A DNA stretch of 64,000 bases from Azolla caroliniana (taxonomy: Eukaryota > Polypodiophyta). Shown in pieces: positions 54,785 to 64,000 of the stretch. The notes beneath the pieces were generated by a model, which did not search any database, was not told the DNA's origin, and saw nothing but the letters and a program-made list of their open reading frames with translations. Made by a program: the position numbers and the translations under genes. The stretch spans positions 7,936,001 to 8,000,000 of the forward strand of contig JBHGNT010000022.1 of the NCBI GenBank assembly GCA_043228905.1. The letters are read 5' to 3'. Numbering within the stretch: position 1 is the stretch's first letter; each line of letters begins with the position of its first letter.

Positions 54785-55255
54785 TGTTAAGAGTCTATTA
54801 CTAATCAATAGACCAAATCAAGTAAAAAGGAAGAAAATAGATTGGATAGAAGAACCCGTTCCACCCGACCACCCCCGAGCTATGATCTAGACATAGCCAA
54901 CCTACCACCGACGTCCCATACCGCCGGATATTAGGATGACTAATACCTTGGAAGAGATAAACACGATCGTCGAGACGAAAGCCTAGCCCGCACCACCGGT
55001 GTCTACGACAGCAGCCTTCCGACGTGATCCCTATGAGGGTAGCTAAGCCTCATATTTATACCTTTTCCTAGGCCCCTTGAATAGATGTGCCTTTCTAAAA
55101 GGCTCTCTATTCATTGGTTGTCTAAATCATGATAGTGCATGCACATATCATTCATTCTATCCAATCATTAGTCCCCTTTTTAATAATAGTGAACATACCC
55201 TTCACTAATGTAAATATTAGTGACCTACCCTCACCAACGTTATGTGTACATAACA
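54785..55255 (-). repeat. 3' LTR of the chromodomain element
   Basis: TGTTAAGAGTC to TGTACATAACA on the plus strand. On the minus strand GGTATAAATATGAGG (about 55050-55064) is the likely TATA box. Confidence 0.95.
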
Positions 55256-55270
55256 TACTCCCCTACTTCA
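55256..55270 (-). promoter_or_regulatory. Polypurine tract of the chromodomain element
   Basis: On the minus strand GAAGTAGGGGAGTA lies directly before the 3' LTR start TGTTATGTACAC. Confidence 0.75.
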
Positions 55271-58200
55271 AAAGATTGCACTCTTGCAATATAAAGTGAG
55301 GAAATTGTGCCTTAAGCGAATGCTCGCGTTCCCATGTGGCATCATCAATAGGTTTATCCATCCATTTGATCTTGAATAGCCGAATCTCTTTAGAACGTAA
55401 ACGTTTAGTACGAGAATCAAGAATTCGTTCAGGAACATGAGGTTTGTAAGAAAAATCCTCTAATGTTACAAGATCTTGGATTGTGATGGTGTTATCACCA
55501 GAGCCTAAAAATGGTTTTAGACGACTGACGTGAAAAACAGGATGAATACCAACGTTACGAGGTAAGGCAAGGTGATAAGCAGATGACCCAACTCGCTTAA
55601 GGATTTCAAATGGGCCACAATATCGTGGGGCTAACTTAGCGCACTTGCCCGTAGATAATGACGTAGAATTAGTCGGGACACGCAAAAAAACTTTTTGACC
55701 AATAGTAAATGCACGAGGACGTCTATCCTGATCAGCATAAAATCGAGCACGATCTTGAGCTGTCTTGACATTTTCTTTGGCAATATGCAACATTTGGTTC
55801 ATGTCTTGCAAAAAATTGCGTGTACTGTCTAATGTATCACGATGAATCGTGACATCAACTGGGGCACGTGGCTGAAAACCATACATCAACATAAAAGGAC
55901 TATATCCAGTGGATGTATGTTTAGAGCTATTATAGGCAAATTCTAAGATAGGAAGGTATTGCTCCCACTTAGAAGGGGTTTTTGCTACATAAGCTCGAAG
56001 CATGTCCTCAATAATTTGATTAACTCTTTCAGTTTGTCCATCAGATTGAGGATGATCTGCGGAACTCATGCTCAACGTAGTTTCTAGTTTCTTAAAGACC
56101 TGAGTCCAAAAGTCACTAGTAAACTTGGAATCTCGATCACTAACAATATCCATCGGTAATCCATAAAAACGAAATAACTCATCAACAAATTGATAAGCCA
56201 ACTGTTGAGCGGTTACCGTGGTTTTTGTAGGAATAAATCTAGCTAATTTTGTTAGCCTGTCAACGACAACCCATATGGCATCATGACCCCTCTGTGTACG
56301 AGGTAAACTAACAATAAAATCCATCGAGATACTTTCCCATTTATTGTTGGGAATATCTAAGGGATGTAAAAGACCAGCAGCTTTAAGTCGTTCCGACTTA
56401 TTAATCTGACATTGTAAGCATTGAGTTACGTATTTATGCACGTCAGAGCGCATCTTAGGCCAGAAAAAAGTACACGAGATGAGAACGAGTGTGCGTTGTA
56501 TTCCAGGATGACCAGCAGATGGTGCATCATGACATTCATGAAAAAATTTCTGTTTAACATTTGGTAAATCTGGAACACAGACCTTTCCACTACGGTAGAG
56601 CAAACCGTTTGTAATGTGAAAGGTCGCCTTCGAGGGTAGGGTGCTAGTATCGGCATCTAAACCAGATTCGGCTTTCGTCCAGTATTTTGAGAAATAACTG
56701 TCATCAAGGTATTTCCCTCGAAGGTGATCTAAAAGATCAGATTTTATTTCCGTGAAGCTAAGCATGTTAACTTCTTTAATGCGACTAAGAGCATCAGCAA
56801 CGGTGTTCATAGAACCCTTGCGATATCGTATGGAAAAATCAAAATCTTGCATAAGGTCAGCCCAACGGCCTTTACGACCAACAAGATCGGGCTGGTCACA
56901 AAAATACTTTAATGATTGATGGTCTGTTGTAACCACAAATTTATTTCCATAGAGATAGTGCCTCCATGTTTTAAGAGCGTGTATCACCGCAAACAACTCT
57001 TTCTCTTGAACCGAATACCGAGATTGAGCAGCATCAAGCTTCTTACTTTCAACAGCAATAGGGTGACCACCTTGATAAAGAACGGCACCAATAGCATAAT
57101 CACTAGCATCGGTTTCAATTGAGAAAGGCTTAGAAGGGTCTGGTAATAGAAGAGTGGGAGCCTGACACACATGCTCCTTGAGTGTCTCAAATGATTTGTC
57201 AAGTTGTTCATTCCATGAAATTGGTTTGACAGACTTACGTGGATGACCTTGTAAAAGGTCAGTTAATGGCGTAGTCAATTTGGAATAGTTACGAATTGAT
57301 TTTCGTAAAAATCCAACAAACCCTAAGAATGATCTAAGTTCACGAATATTACGAGGAATGGGCCAAAGTTTAACCTTTTCAATACGAGAAGGTTCAATTT
57401 CAACGCCATTTTCTGTAATTAAATGACCTAGGTACACAATAGATTTTTGGAAGAAGTCACATTTTGAATGTTTTGCATAGAAAGAGTTGTCACGCAACTT
57501 TCGCAAAACAAATCGAACATGTTGAACATGATCTTGCAAGGTACGGCTATATATCAAAATATCATCCAAGAAGACGACAACAAAATCACCGAGTTGATCT
57601 CGGAAAACATCATTCATCGCTTGTTGGAATGTGGCTGGAGCATTAGTCAACCCAAACGGCATGACTAAAAACTCATAATGGCCATAGCGCGTACGAAAAG
57701 CGGTTTTAGGAATATCATCCTCGGCGATGCGAATCTGATGATAACCAGTTCGTAAGTCAATTTTCGTAAAATATCGAACCCCGTGCAAACGATCAATCAA
57801 ATCATCGGCACAAGGTAATGGATATGCATTCTTAATTGTCATTTTATTCAAACGGCGATAATTGATACACATTCGCCACGAACCTTCCTTCTTCTTGACT
57901 AATAGAACTGGCGCACCCCAAGGTGATTTACTATACCTAATGTGGCCCATACTCAAGTATTCCTTAAGTTGTTTAGCGATCTCATCCTCTTCTAATCGAC
58001 TAAGTCGGTAAGGTGGAATGCTCACAGGAGCAGCCCCAGGGATGAGTTCAATTTGATGGTCCACATTACGTTTAGGTGGTAAAGTAAGCGGTAATTCAGT
58101 AGGAAACACATCTTGAAAATCCTCTAAAATAGAGTCGAGTAATCGTTGCTCAAAATGTGGTAATTGTGTGGCGTCAATATTAAAATAATAAAATTGAACC

Positions 58201-59240
58201 GCAGGATCAATTACACACGAATAAATTAATGAACTGGAATACTCACTTAAAGATTTAGAAGACACAAGTGAATGAGAAGGAAGTTTGGAACATTGAATAA
58301 AATGTTTACAATTATTAAGTTCAAATGTGATTGAGTGATTAACCCAATCAATGGACAAAGAAGGGTTTTTATTAAAAAACCAAGGATATCCTAAAATGAC
58401 ATCTGCGGATTGTAATTTCATAACATGAAAGTCAAGCTTCTCCAAATAAGTATCTATTTGAATTGGCAGTTGACAAACAATGCCACTGATGTATTGAACG
58501 TTTCCATTTGCCATGTGAACTTGATAGATATGATCACTTGCGTTTATGTGGAGCTCCATTTGCTGCACAAAGTGATCATTAAGAAAATTGTGAGAACTAC
58601 CGGAATCAAACAAGAAATGTGCTTGTGTTCCATTGATATATCCGACTGCTCGGAGTAAATCATTAGGTCCAAGTAGATGTGAAGGAAAAGTGCATTCACA
58701 TAAACTTAAGTGATTGGTATGAACTTCAACAATATCAAAAGACTCACCTGTGTGACTCGTAGATTTGTCTTGAGGAGGGGTGTTCATTGACTTCCTCTCA
58801 AGACGACGACAGGTATCCTTTGTGTGGCCCCGCTTCTTGCAATATGCACAGAAGAGGTTCGGTTTCTTTGAGTCGCGGTCAAGAGTGTCACTGGATTGCT
58901 TACGTTTCCCAATGAACTTGACATTCGGAGTTTTGGCGAACTCAGGTTTATTGTGGTCTTTCTTGGAAGTCCTATGGTATCGCAGCACAATGTTGACAGC
59001 TTCCTCGAAAGTTGTGGGGTCCTTGTCATGGACAATCCAATGATAATCCCCATTGGGAATACCATTCAAAAAACAAGCGACAAACCATTTCTCACCCGTA
59101 AGTCCCGATTTTTGGATCTGTCCGAGCGTGATGCACATAATCCTCGAGAGAGGTAAATGGCTTACTAGACAATGTGAGCAAGTGTTGCGCTTGTTCGGTT
59201 TGAGAAGGTGGCTGCAAGAATTGTTTCTTAAAAACATCAA
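55263..59240 (-). CDS. Chromodomain element Pol (with Gag C-terminus)
   Basis: A 1325-codon open frame, no internal stop. In order: Gag end with CCHC knuckle CAYCKKRGHTKDTC, protease FLFDSGSSHNFL, RT (WRMCINYRRLNKMTI, MPFGLTNAPATFQQ, VVFLDDILIYS), RNase H (IETDASDYAIGAVL, SVQEKELFAVIHAL, VTTDHQSLKYF), integrase zinc finger (H...H, CLQCQ), core (SMDFIVSLPRTQ, VSDRDSKFTS, HPQSDGQTERVNQ), GPY/F region (LAPRYCGPFEILKRV) and a chromodomain (PERILDSRTKRLRSKEIRLF, then KIKWMDKPIDDATWERE). The chromodomain is thought to steer integration to marked chromatin. Confidence 0.95.
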   Translation of the reverse strand: MMFLRNNSCSHLLKPNKRNTCSHCLVSHLPLSRIMCITLGQIQKSGLTGEKWFVACFLNGIPNGDYHWIVHDKDPTTFEEAVNIVLRYHRTSKKDHNKPEFAKTPNVKFIGKRKQSSDTLDRDSKKPNLFCAYCKKRGHTKDTCRRLERKSMNTPPQDKSTSHTGESFDIVEVHTNHLSLCECTFPSHLLGPNDLLRAVGYINGTQAHFLFDSGSSHNFLNDHFVQQMELHINASDHIYQVHMANGNVQYISGIVCQLPIQIDTYLEKLDFHVMKLQSADVILGYPWFFNKNPSLSIDWVNHSITFELNNCKHFIQCSKLPSHSLVSSKSLSEYSSSLIYSCVIDPAVQFYYFNIDATQLPHFEQRLLDSILEDFQDVFPTELPLTLPPKRNVDHQIELIPGAAPVSIPPYRLSRLEEDEIAKQLKEYLSMGHIRYSKSPWGAPVLLVKKKEGSWRMCINYRRLNKMTIKNAYPLPCADDLIDRLHGVRYFTKIDLRTGYHQIRIAEDDIPKTAFRTRYGHYEFLVMPFGLTNAPATFQQAMNDVFRDQLGDFVVVFLDDILIYSRTLQDHVQHVRFVLRKLRDNSFYAKHSKCDFFQKSIVYLGHLITENGVEIEPSRIEKVKLWPIPRNIRELRSFLGFVGFLRKSIRNYSKLTTPLTDLLQGHPRKSVKPISWNEQLDKSFETLKEHVCQAPTLLLPDPSKPFSIETDASDYAIGAVLYQGGHPIAVESKKLDAAQSRYSVQEKELFAVIHALKTWRHYLYGNKFVVTTDHQSLKYFCDQPDLVGRKGRWADLMQDFDFSIRYRKGSMNTVADALSRIKEVNMLSFTEIKSDLLDHLRGKYLDDSYFSKYWTKAESGLDADTSTLPSKATFHITNGLLYRSGKVCVPDLPNVKQKFFHECHDAPSAGHPGIQRTLVLISCTFFWPKMRSDVHKYVTQCLQCQINKSERLKAAGLLHPLDIPNNKWESISMDFIVSLPRTQRGHDAIWVVVDRLTKLARFIPTKTTVTAQQLAYQFVDELFRFYGLPMDIVSDRDSKFTSDFWTQVFKKLETTLSMSSADHPQSDGQTERVNQIIEDMLRAYVAKTPSKWEQYLPILEFAYNSSKHTSTGYSPFMLMYGFQPRAPVDVTIHRDTLDSTRNFLQDMNQMLHIAKENVKTAQDRARFYADQDRRPRAFTIGQKVFLRVPTNSTSLSTGKCAKLAPRYCGPFEILKRVGSSAYHLALPRNVGIHPVFHVSRLKPFLGSGDNTITIQDLVTLEDFSYKPHVPERILDSRTKRLRSKEIRLFKIKWMDKPIDDATWEREHSLKAQFPHFILQECNLLK

Positions 59241-59664
59241 CGAAACCTTCCCAAGTTGTGGGTAAGTTTTTTGCAGTCCTTAGGCCACGCCACCAAGCAG
59301 CAGCTCGGCCACCTAACTCACGACCGACATAACCAATTTTTACTGCATCGGGCTTGGGATGAAGCTCAAAGTGAGACTCCCAACGACCAAGCCAAGTGCT
59401 AATGGCCTCCTCGGTTCTTTCTTTCTTATCTCCCTTGAAAGGCGTGACTACGAAGGAAGGTTCACCTTCTTTCTTGGACTCAATAGTTAATTCTTGGAAT
59501 TTCTTTTCCAATGCCATATTGGCCTGTCTCATTTCGGCCAATTGATTCAAGGTAGTAGTGAGCAATTGCTCAATAGTGATCTCAGCTTGTGTGCGAGATG
59601 CGGATTGGGGTTGAGAGGTCTCATTTGGAGAGATCGTTCCAACTGCGTTCAAAACTTGTTCCAT
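59092..59664 (-). CDS. Chromodomain element Gag, N-terminal part
   Basis: 190 codons from the ATG at 59664, with a coiled-coil start (LNQLAEMRQANMALEKKF) and the Gag core WLGRWESHFELHPKPDAV, RAAAWWRGLRTAKNL and FKKQFLQPPSQTEQAQHLLT. The frame closes at 59092, but homology passes into the Pol frame at a run of five A near 59105-59112. A one-base indel there is the simplest cause; a programmed shift is less likely, since relatives use one frame. Confidence 0.85.
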   Translation of the reverse strand: MEQVLNAVGTISPNETSQPQSASRTQAEITIEQLLTTTLNQLAEMRQANMALEKKFQELTIESKKEGEPSFVVTPFKGDKKERTEEAISTWLGRWESHFELHPKPDAVKIGYVGRELGGRAAAWWRGLRTAKNLPTTWEGFVDVFKKQFLQPPSQTEQAQHLLTLSSKPFTSLEDYVHHARTDPKIGTYG

Positions 59665-60677
59665 GATGCACGCTGTGGGTATGCAATAAAATAAGGAGGT
59701 TCAGAAAATACACAAGCAAAATGAATGCTTGAAATTTTGATTGAAATAACTTTATCCAAGAAAGTATCTCATGTCTTTACCCCTCTAGACATATGAGATG
59801 TGATTCGAGATCCGATAACTATGGTAACACTATGGTGTTTTAAAAACCATGGGGGAAAACATAGCTAAGATGTATTTCTCGGATCTCTATCTTGAGTAAT
59901 CATGGCGGCTCCCCGAGGCTCAACCATGGTTCTTACATCAATGAAATTTCCTAGATAGCCTTATATTAATGCCAACCCATCATGTATTATATGGTCGAGA
60001 AAGTGTATTACGTGAAAAAACAAGTGCACTCACAAGTAATATTCTAGTCTTGCGAGCAATAAGCAAACGTGATGATAAAATGATAAAATAAGGCACTACT
60101 CATAAGAGTTAAGTAGTGACGAAAACAAGGGTAAAAAAAAAAAAAAAAAAAAAAAAGAACCCATGTGTTACCTACGAAAAAAAACAATGTCACAAATAAA
60201 TGGGAAGTGCAAGGTATGCACATATACATCCCAATATGATTGTTATAACTTGCACATTGTGACATAAACCACAAATTGATACAAGTGATGACGGTGTTGT
60301 GCGCAAAGATGTAATACTCAAATCCATGAGTAAAACATCAATAAGGGAACTCATATGGTTTTACTCGTTTTCTAAGGCTTGATGATAAGAGTTAAACCTA
60401 GATGACCCGTTGAAAAAAAATCGTTCAACAAACCACTCCATACGAAAAAAATAGTCTACACGTAAAGGTTACATTAAAAATAAACGATGTAAATACTTTA
60501 TACATGAAAAGGAAGTGCAAAAAGGAGAGTTAATTGTGGGCGGGTAAATAATAATTACTAGAAAATCATATAAGTGAAACAATACTTATGAAATTAAGAT
60601 TTAATTAGAATAATCAACAATTAGGTGTATGGAATCAAACATGCCCTAAGATACGAAACCCTAGGGTAGTTGACATG

Positions 60678-60995
60678 CACCTCCTCAAGACCACCACATA
60701 TCCCTAGAATCGGCCAAGTAATGGCTAATTAAAGAGGAAAGTGGCATAGGTAAGTGACATATACCTCGTCAAGGCCACATCATCCCTTAGAATCGGCCAA
60801 TTGATGGCTAATTAAAAAGGAAAGTGGCATATGTAAGCTACCTATACCTCGTCAAGGCCACATCATCCCATAGAATCGGCCAATTGATGGCTTAATAGAG
60901 AGTAGAGTGGCATAGGTAGGCAACATACACCTCGTCAAGGCCACATCATCCCTTAGAATCGGCCAAGTGATGGCTCAATAGAGGGGAAGAGTGGT
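60678..60995 (-). repeat. 84-bp tandem repeats in the leader
   Basis: Four units start at 60678, 60762, 60846 and 60929, each with ACCTCGTCAAGGCCACATCA (variant in the first), AGAATCGGCCAA and GATGGCTAAT. Spacing is 83-84 bp. Confidence 0.9.
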
Positions 60996-61030
60996 ATACT
61001 CAACATCATATGCAAAACGGCCATGAGATA

Positions 61031-61174
61031 AGCGTGTGCGATTAGAGCAAACACGCTCGACCCAATGCACAAGAATAATTATTATCGTAAGAGTTCAAGA
61101 GAGGAGAGAGTGGGATATATATCGCAATATGCAAAAGGCCATGAGTTGAGCGTGTGCGATTAGTGCAAACACGC
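61031..61174 (-). repeat. Duplicated hairpin unit in the leader
   Basis: GCGTGTGCGATTAG and GCAAACACGC form an inverted pair (stem GCGTGT/ACACGC). The unit occurs at about 61031 and again about 118 bp later, each preceded by GGCCATGAG. Confidence 0.75.
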
Positions 61175-61420
61175 TCGGCCCGATGCATAATAATAAGTAA
61201 AATCGTAGCGTAGTAGGAGGTAGAAAGAAAGAGAATAAAACGTAATACCAATTTGATTCGACCATAAAGAACGCATAATAGAAAAAGAGAAGAGATCAAA
61301 AAAGAAGAATACCGGGTTTAGAGTGTTGTTTTGATCCTGAGAAGAGCATGACGAGCCTTGTTAGATCCCCCTCGCTCACACGCAAAAAACATCAAAACAA
61401 CAAAAAAATTGTTAGTAAAA

Positions 61421-61432
61421 GCTCTGATACCA
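61421..61432 (-). promoter_or_regulatory. Primer-binding site of the chromodomain element
   Basis: TGGTATCAGAGC on the minus strand, one base after the 5' LTR. It is an exact complement to the 3' end of plant initiator methionine tRNA. Confidence 0.95.
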
Positions 61433-61433
61433 C

Positions 61434-61904
61434 TGTTAAGAGTCTATTACTAATCAATAGACCAAATCAAGTAAAAAGGAAGAAAATAGATTGGATAGAA
61501 GAACCCGTTCCACCTGACCACCCCCGAGTTATGATCTAGACATAGCCAACCTACCACCGACGTCCCATACCGCCGGATATTAGGATGACTAATACCTTGG
61601 AAGAGATAAACACGATCGTCGAGACGAAAGCCTAGCCCGCACCACCGGTGTCTACGACAGCAGCCTTCCGACGTGATCCCTATGAGGGTAGCTAAGCCTC
61701 ATATTTATACCTTTTCCTAGGCCCCTTGAATAGATGTGCCTTTCTAAAAGGCTCTCTATTCATTGGTTGTCTAAATCATGATAGTGCATGCACATATCAT
61801 TCATTCTATCCAATCATTAGTCCCCTTTTTAATAATAGTGAACATACCCTTCACTAATGTAAATATTAGTGACCTACCCTCACCAACGTTATGTGTACAT
61901 AACA
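61434..61904 (-). repeat. 5' LTR of the chromodomain element
   Basis: 471 bp, same ends as the 3' LTR. The two differences seen (near 61514 and 61529) are both C/T. Confidence 0.95.
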
Positions 61905-62166
61905 CCTCATGTAAACGTATTGTGGATTGCTCTTGTGCTATCTCTTCACGGATTGACTTCATGAAATCCTTTCGCATGATGCCCTTGTGGATCATCTTCA
62001 TTGGTTGAAAAGGTGCATTTGTGTGTCGAACAAGCGCTTGCGCAAATAATGGGTGCTTGGGACATGAACCGACTCTCCTGCTTTTAAAGGGCTCTTGTGT
62101 AATGGAGGAGTTTTTATGGATTCCAAGGAAACTCATGTTTTAGGTGCTCATGTAAAGAATGTGTGC
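61905..62166. other. Flank right of the chromodomain element
   Basis: No gene is recognised. It begins with the right CCTCA duplication and leads into repeat copy B. It contains GCTTGGGACATGAACC (about 62054), a near-copy of the start of the dispersed repeat, so the repeat may begin earlier than 62167. Confidence 0.4.
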
Positions 62167-63744
62167 GTGGGACATGAATCAATGCTCATGTTGAAGGTCC
62201 AAAAGCGTTCATGGAATGAATCCACAATTGTGCATTGAATCTACAATAATAGATTGAACCCACAAAGGGTACTCTTGGGGATTCCACCAAGAGCCTTTTG
62301 TGGAAAAAATCTACGAAACATGAATCAATGCCCCGACCCCACCCCCCTGCTACTTGTTGATGAGTAGCAAAGAAGAGGTTGGTTGGCGACTATTGCTACA
62401 TCCATTGTGCCTCTATCACCGACCGATGCTAACATCACTTCTTGTTGCAGGTTATGTCACCCCTCACATTTATACACACAATGTATATGCACACTTCCAT
62501 ATTTTGATAGATACATATATACATATACATAAATACATACACATCCATATATACCTACTTACATACACACACAAGTACACACGCACTAACATTGTATTTA
62601 CTCAGACATACCTTGCACATTATCATTTATATGAACATTTACATAGACACACATACACAAAAATACTCTCATATACTTATGCAATCTTAAACCCATCCAT
62701 TTACTAAAGCACCCCTAGACACTTGTCATTCCAATGGATGGATTATTGACATTGATGAGTTGTAATTTTAAAACAATGAGTGATTAATGCAAAGCAACAA
62801 ATAGTTGGAAAGGACGAGTTGTTATTCTACTAATTCTCATTGGAGCCCCCTTGGCCTTCTCCAAATCCGGCGCCAATTTGATGGAATTAATTACAAAGCA
62901 ACTATTATTATTACGTGGCTTCAAGAGCATTTACCAATCCTAGGCTAAACCTAGATTCGATACCACATTTAGGTTTCCAACAATTAATGCTCTTTTCAAT
63001 TCTTACCTTTCCCCCCCAAAGTTCTAACTTTTTTCTTTCTCTTTTTTTGTTATACTACTTTAACATTTTTTATTATCTTTTGGCTTGCCCGAACGCTACA
63101 ACTCACACGAAGTCATGTTTTATTAGCAGTACATAGTCCATCAGGGGGTGTACCGAATGGTACGAGTGAGATACATGCACAAGACCTTTTTAGGTACCAC
63201 ATGTATGTTGGTGCGAGGAGACTCGAACCTCCAACCTAGCGGTTGGAGTGTCCCCCCTTTACCATTACATCCCCAAAGTTCTAACTTCTATGTCACTTTC
63301 CTGTAAAACCCTAAATCCCCTACTGCCTAAAGTTCTAATGTTCTTACTCACCTTTCCTTCCTTTGTCACACTCACAAAGCATAATGCATTCGTGTTTTCT
63401 TGAACATTTTCACACACTGATACTTATCATTTGTGGATCCTTAATTACATGCAAATGTTATTTCTATACGCACAATCAAGTTCACATATACAAAATGTTT
63501 ACAATCAAGTAAATGTTTACAATTACCTCTATACAGAAATGTACATCAAAGCATGTGTCTACCTGCATGCAATTTCTATATATACATTTTTACCCATACA
63601 CTTTACATAATAATTATAAAGGATTTAAACTCACAAGTATAATTATTATGTAAAGATATGAATTTACGATGAGTAAGGTTCACATGCTAAAAAGGAAAGA
63701 AAATGATAAAATATTGTACATGCCAAAAAGCTAAATCAATGAAT
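62167..63744. repeat. Dispersed repeat, copy B
   Basis: Matches copy A (25773-28140) from GGGACATGAATCAATGCTC to AAATCAATGAATA. It lacks the 1062-bp segment of A (joined at CTTG, about 62722-62725) and contains a SINE (63031-63270). Otherwise non-coding. Confidence 0.8.
63031..63270 (-). mobile_element. tRNA-derived SINE with 17-bp target duplication
   Basis: 240 bp flanked by CCCCAAAGTTCTAACTT at 63014-63030 and 63271-63287. Read on the minus strand, it starts with a pol III A-box-like TGTAATGGTAAAGGGG and a B box GGTTCGAGTCTCC about 35 bases on, and ends in an A-rich tail. Copy A of the surrounding repeat keeps the uninterrupted site, which proves that it is an insertion. It would be mobilised by LINE machinery. 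Confidence 0.88.
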
Positions 63745-63749
63745 ATTTC

Positions 63750-64000
63750 TATTGTACGCCGAAGCACTCCCTTGCTTTCTCAACTCATAGCATCTCAACC
63801 TACGTGGTCTTCCCATCCTGCAATCTCATCAAAGCACTTGGATATAGAATTTGCAGATGACACAGCGGTTTACTTGCAAGGGGACTTGGCAAACCTACAA
63901 AAGCTCGAAAGTGGGTTAGTCGTGTTTTGCAAGAGATCCAATGCCATGATCAATTGGCACAAATCTTGTACAATATGGTTTTCTTATGAAACACATCCTG
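63750..64000 (+). pseudogene. LINE reverse transcriptase fragment, runs off the right edge
   Basis: FLLYAEALPCF near 63750, then after a frameshift LDIEFADDTAVYLQGDLANL and NAMINWHKSCTIWF, the catalytic FADD box and following blocks of an L1-type RT. It is on the plus strand, opposite to LINEs A and B, and begins exactly where homology to repeat copy A ends. Confidence 0.8.

Larger units (their letters stand above)
59665..61420 (-). other. Long 5' leader of the chromodomain element
   Basis: About 1.75 kb without a gene, between primer site and gag. It contains an A-run of about 24 (60134-60157), an 84-bp tandem array (60678-60995) and two copies of a hairpin-forming unit (61031-61056, 61149-61174). 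It may hold packaging and translation-control signals. Confidence 0.6.
54785..61904 (-). mobile_element. Chromodomain Ty3/gypsy element (chromovirus), almost intact
   Basis: 7120 bp. LTRs 54785-55255 and 61434-61904 are both 471 bp with two differences seen by eye. CCTCA flanks both ends (54780-54784, 61905-61909). There is an exact tRNA-iMet primer site, a polypurine tract, and Gag-Pol with all domains and a chromodomain. The single obvious defect is a frameshift in gag. It is the youngest insertion in the window. Confidence 0.97.

Noticed and set aside
54785-61904. Programmed frameshift between Gag and Pol
   Set aside because: Relatives with this domain order use one frame, and the shift sits in a short A run without a clear slippery heptamer and pseudoknot; a plain indel is simpler.

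Overview
The window looks like nuclear DNA of a land plant. The supports are tRNA-iMet-type primer sites next to long terminal repeats (LTRs), a plant-type UDP-glycosyltransferase with a PSPG box, spliceosomal introns with plant-like borders, and a dense nest of Ty1/copia, Ty3/gypsy, L1-type LINE and SINE insertions. A DUF7869-type gene and a gypsy lineage unlike common angiosperm ones make me lean towards a seed-free plant (fern or lycophyte). That is inference; the species cannot be read from the sequence.

Layout, left half. 1-7.5 kb: a decayed Ty3/gypsy element (G1, + strand) with pol and two extra ORFs, followed by a separate LTR (7797-8192). 8.9-9.94 kb: remnants of a host-like coiled-coil gene. 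9.97-24.47 kb: a retrotransposon nest. A stop-riddled gypsy (G3, +) carries a non-autonomous GAG-only LTR element (10.07-15.36 kb) and a Ty1/copia element (15.72-21.29 kb, minus strand). 24.49-24.74 kb: a RING-H2-like exon that may belong to the interrupted host gene. 24.76-25.77 kb: an AT-rich AGTACT satellite. 25.77-28.14 kb: copy A of a dispersed repeat; copy B lies at 62.17-63.74 kb. 29.24-30.79 kb: a UDP-glycosyltransferase gene with one intron, one frameshift and one nonsense codon.

Layout, right half. 32.3-35.75 kb (minus): a DUF7869/RNase H-like gene split by a retroposed insertion with a 17-bp target duplication. 36.79-39.57 kb (+): the most unusual gene, a three-exon ParB/sulfiredoxin-like protein fused to the AdoMet-binding half of a permuted N4/N6 DNA methyltransferase. 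Its first intron holds a roughly 50-bp periodic array of palindromes. 40.56-54.78 kb (minus): two LINEs, one interrupted by gypsy element G4 (45.53-52.66 kb). 54.785-61.904 kb (minus): a young, almost intact chromodomain gypsy element with 471-bp LTRs and a CCTCA target duplication. 61.9-64 kb: repeat copy B with a SINE, then a LINE reverse-transcriptase fragment running off the end.

How the parts relate. Most of the window is self-mobilising DNA and its debris. The GAG-only element and G4 share a primer-site sequence and a homologous Gag, so they look like a non-autonomous/autonomous pair. In G1 and G3 most in-frame stops are TAG, several at conserved glutamines, as expected of CAG-to-TAG decay at methylated CHG sites. 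The ParB-like/methyltransferase gene with its intronic palindromes is the best candidate for something undescribed.
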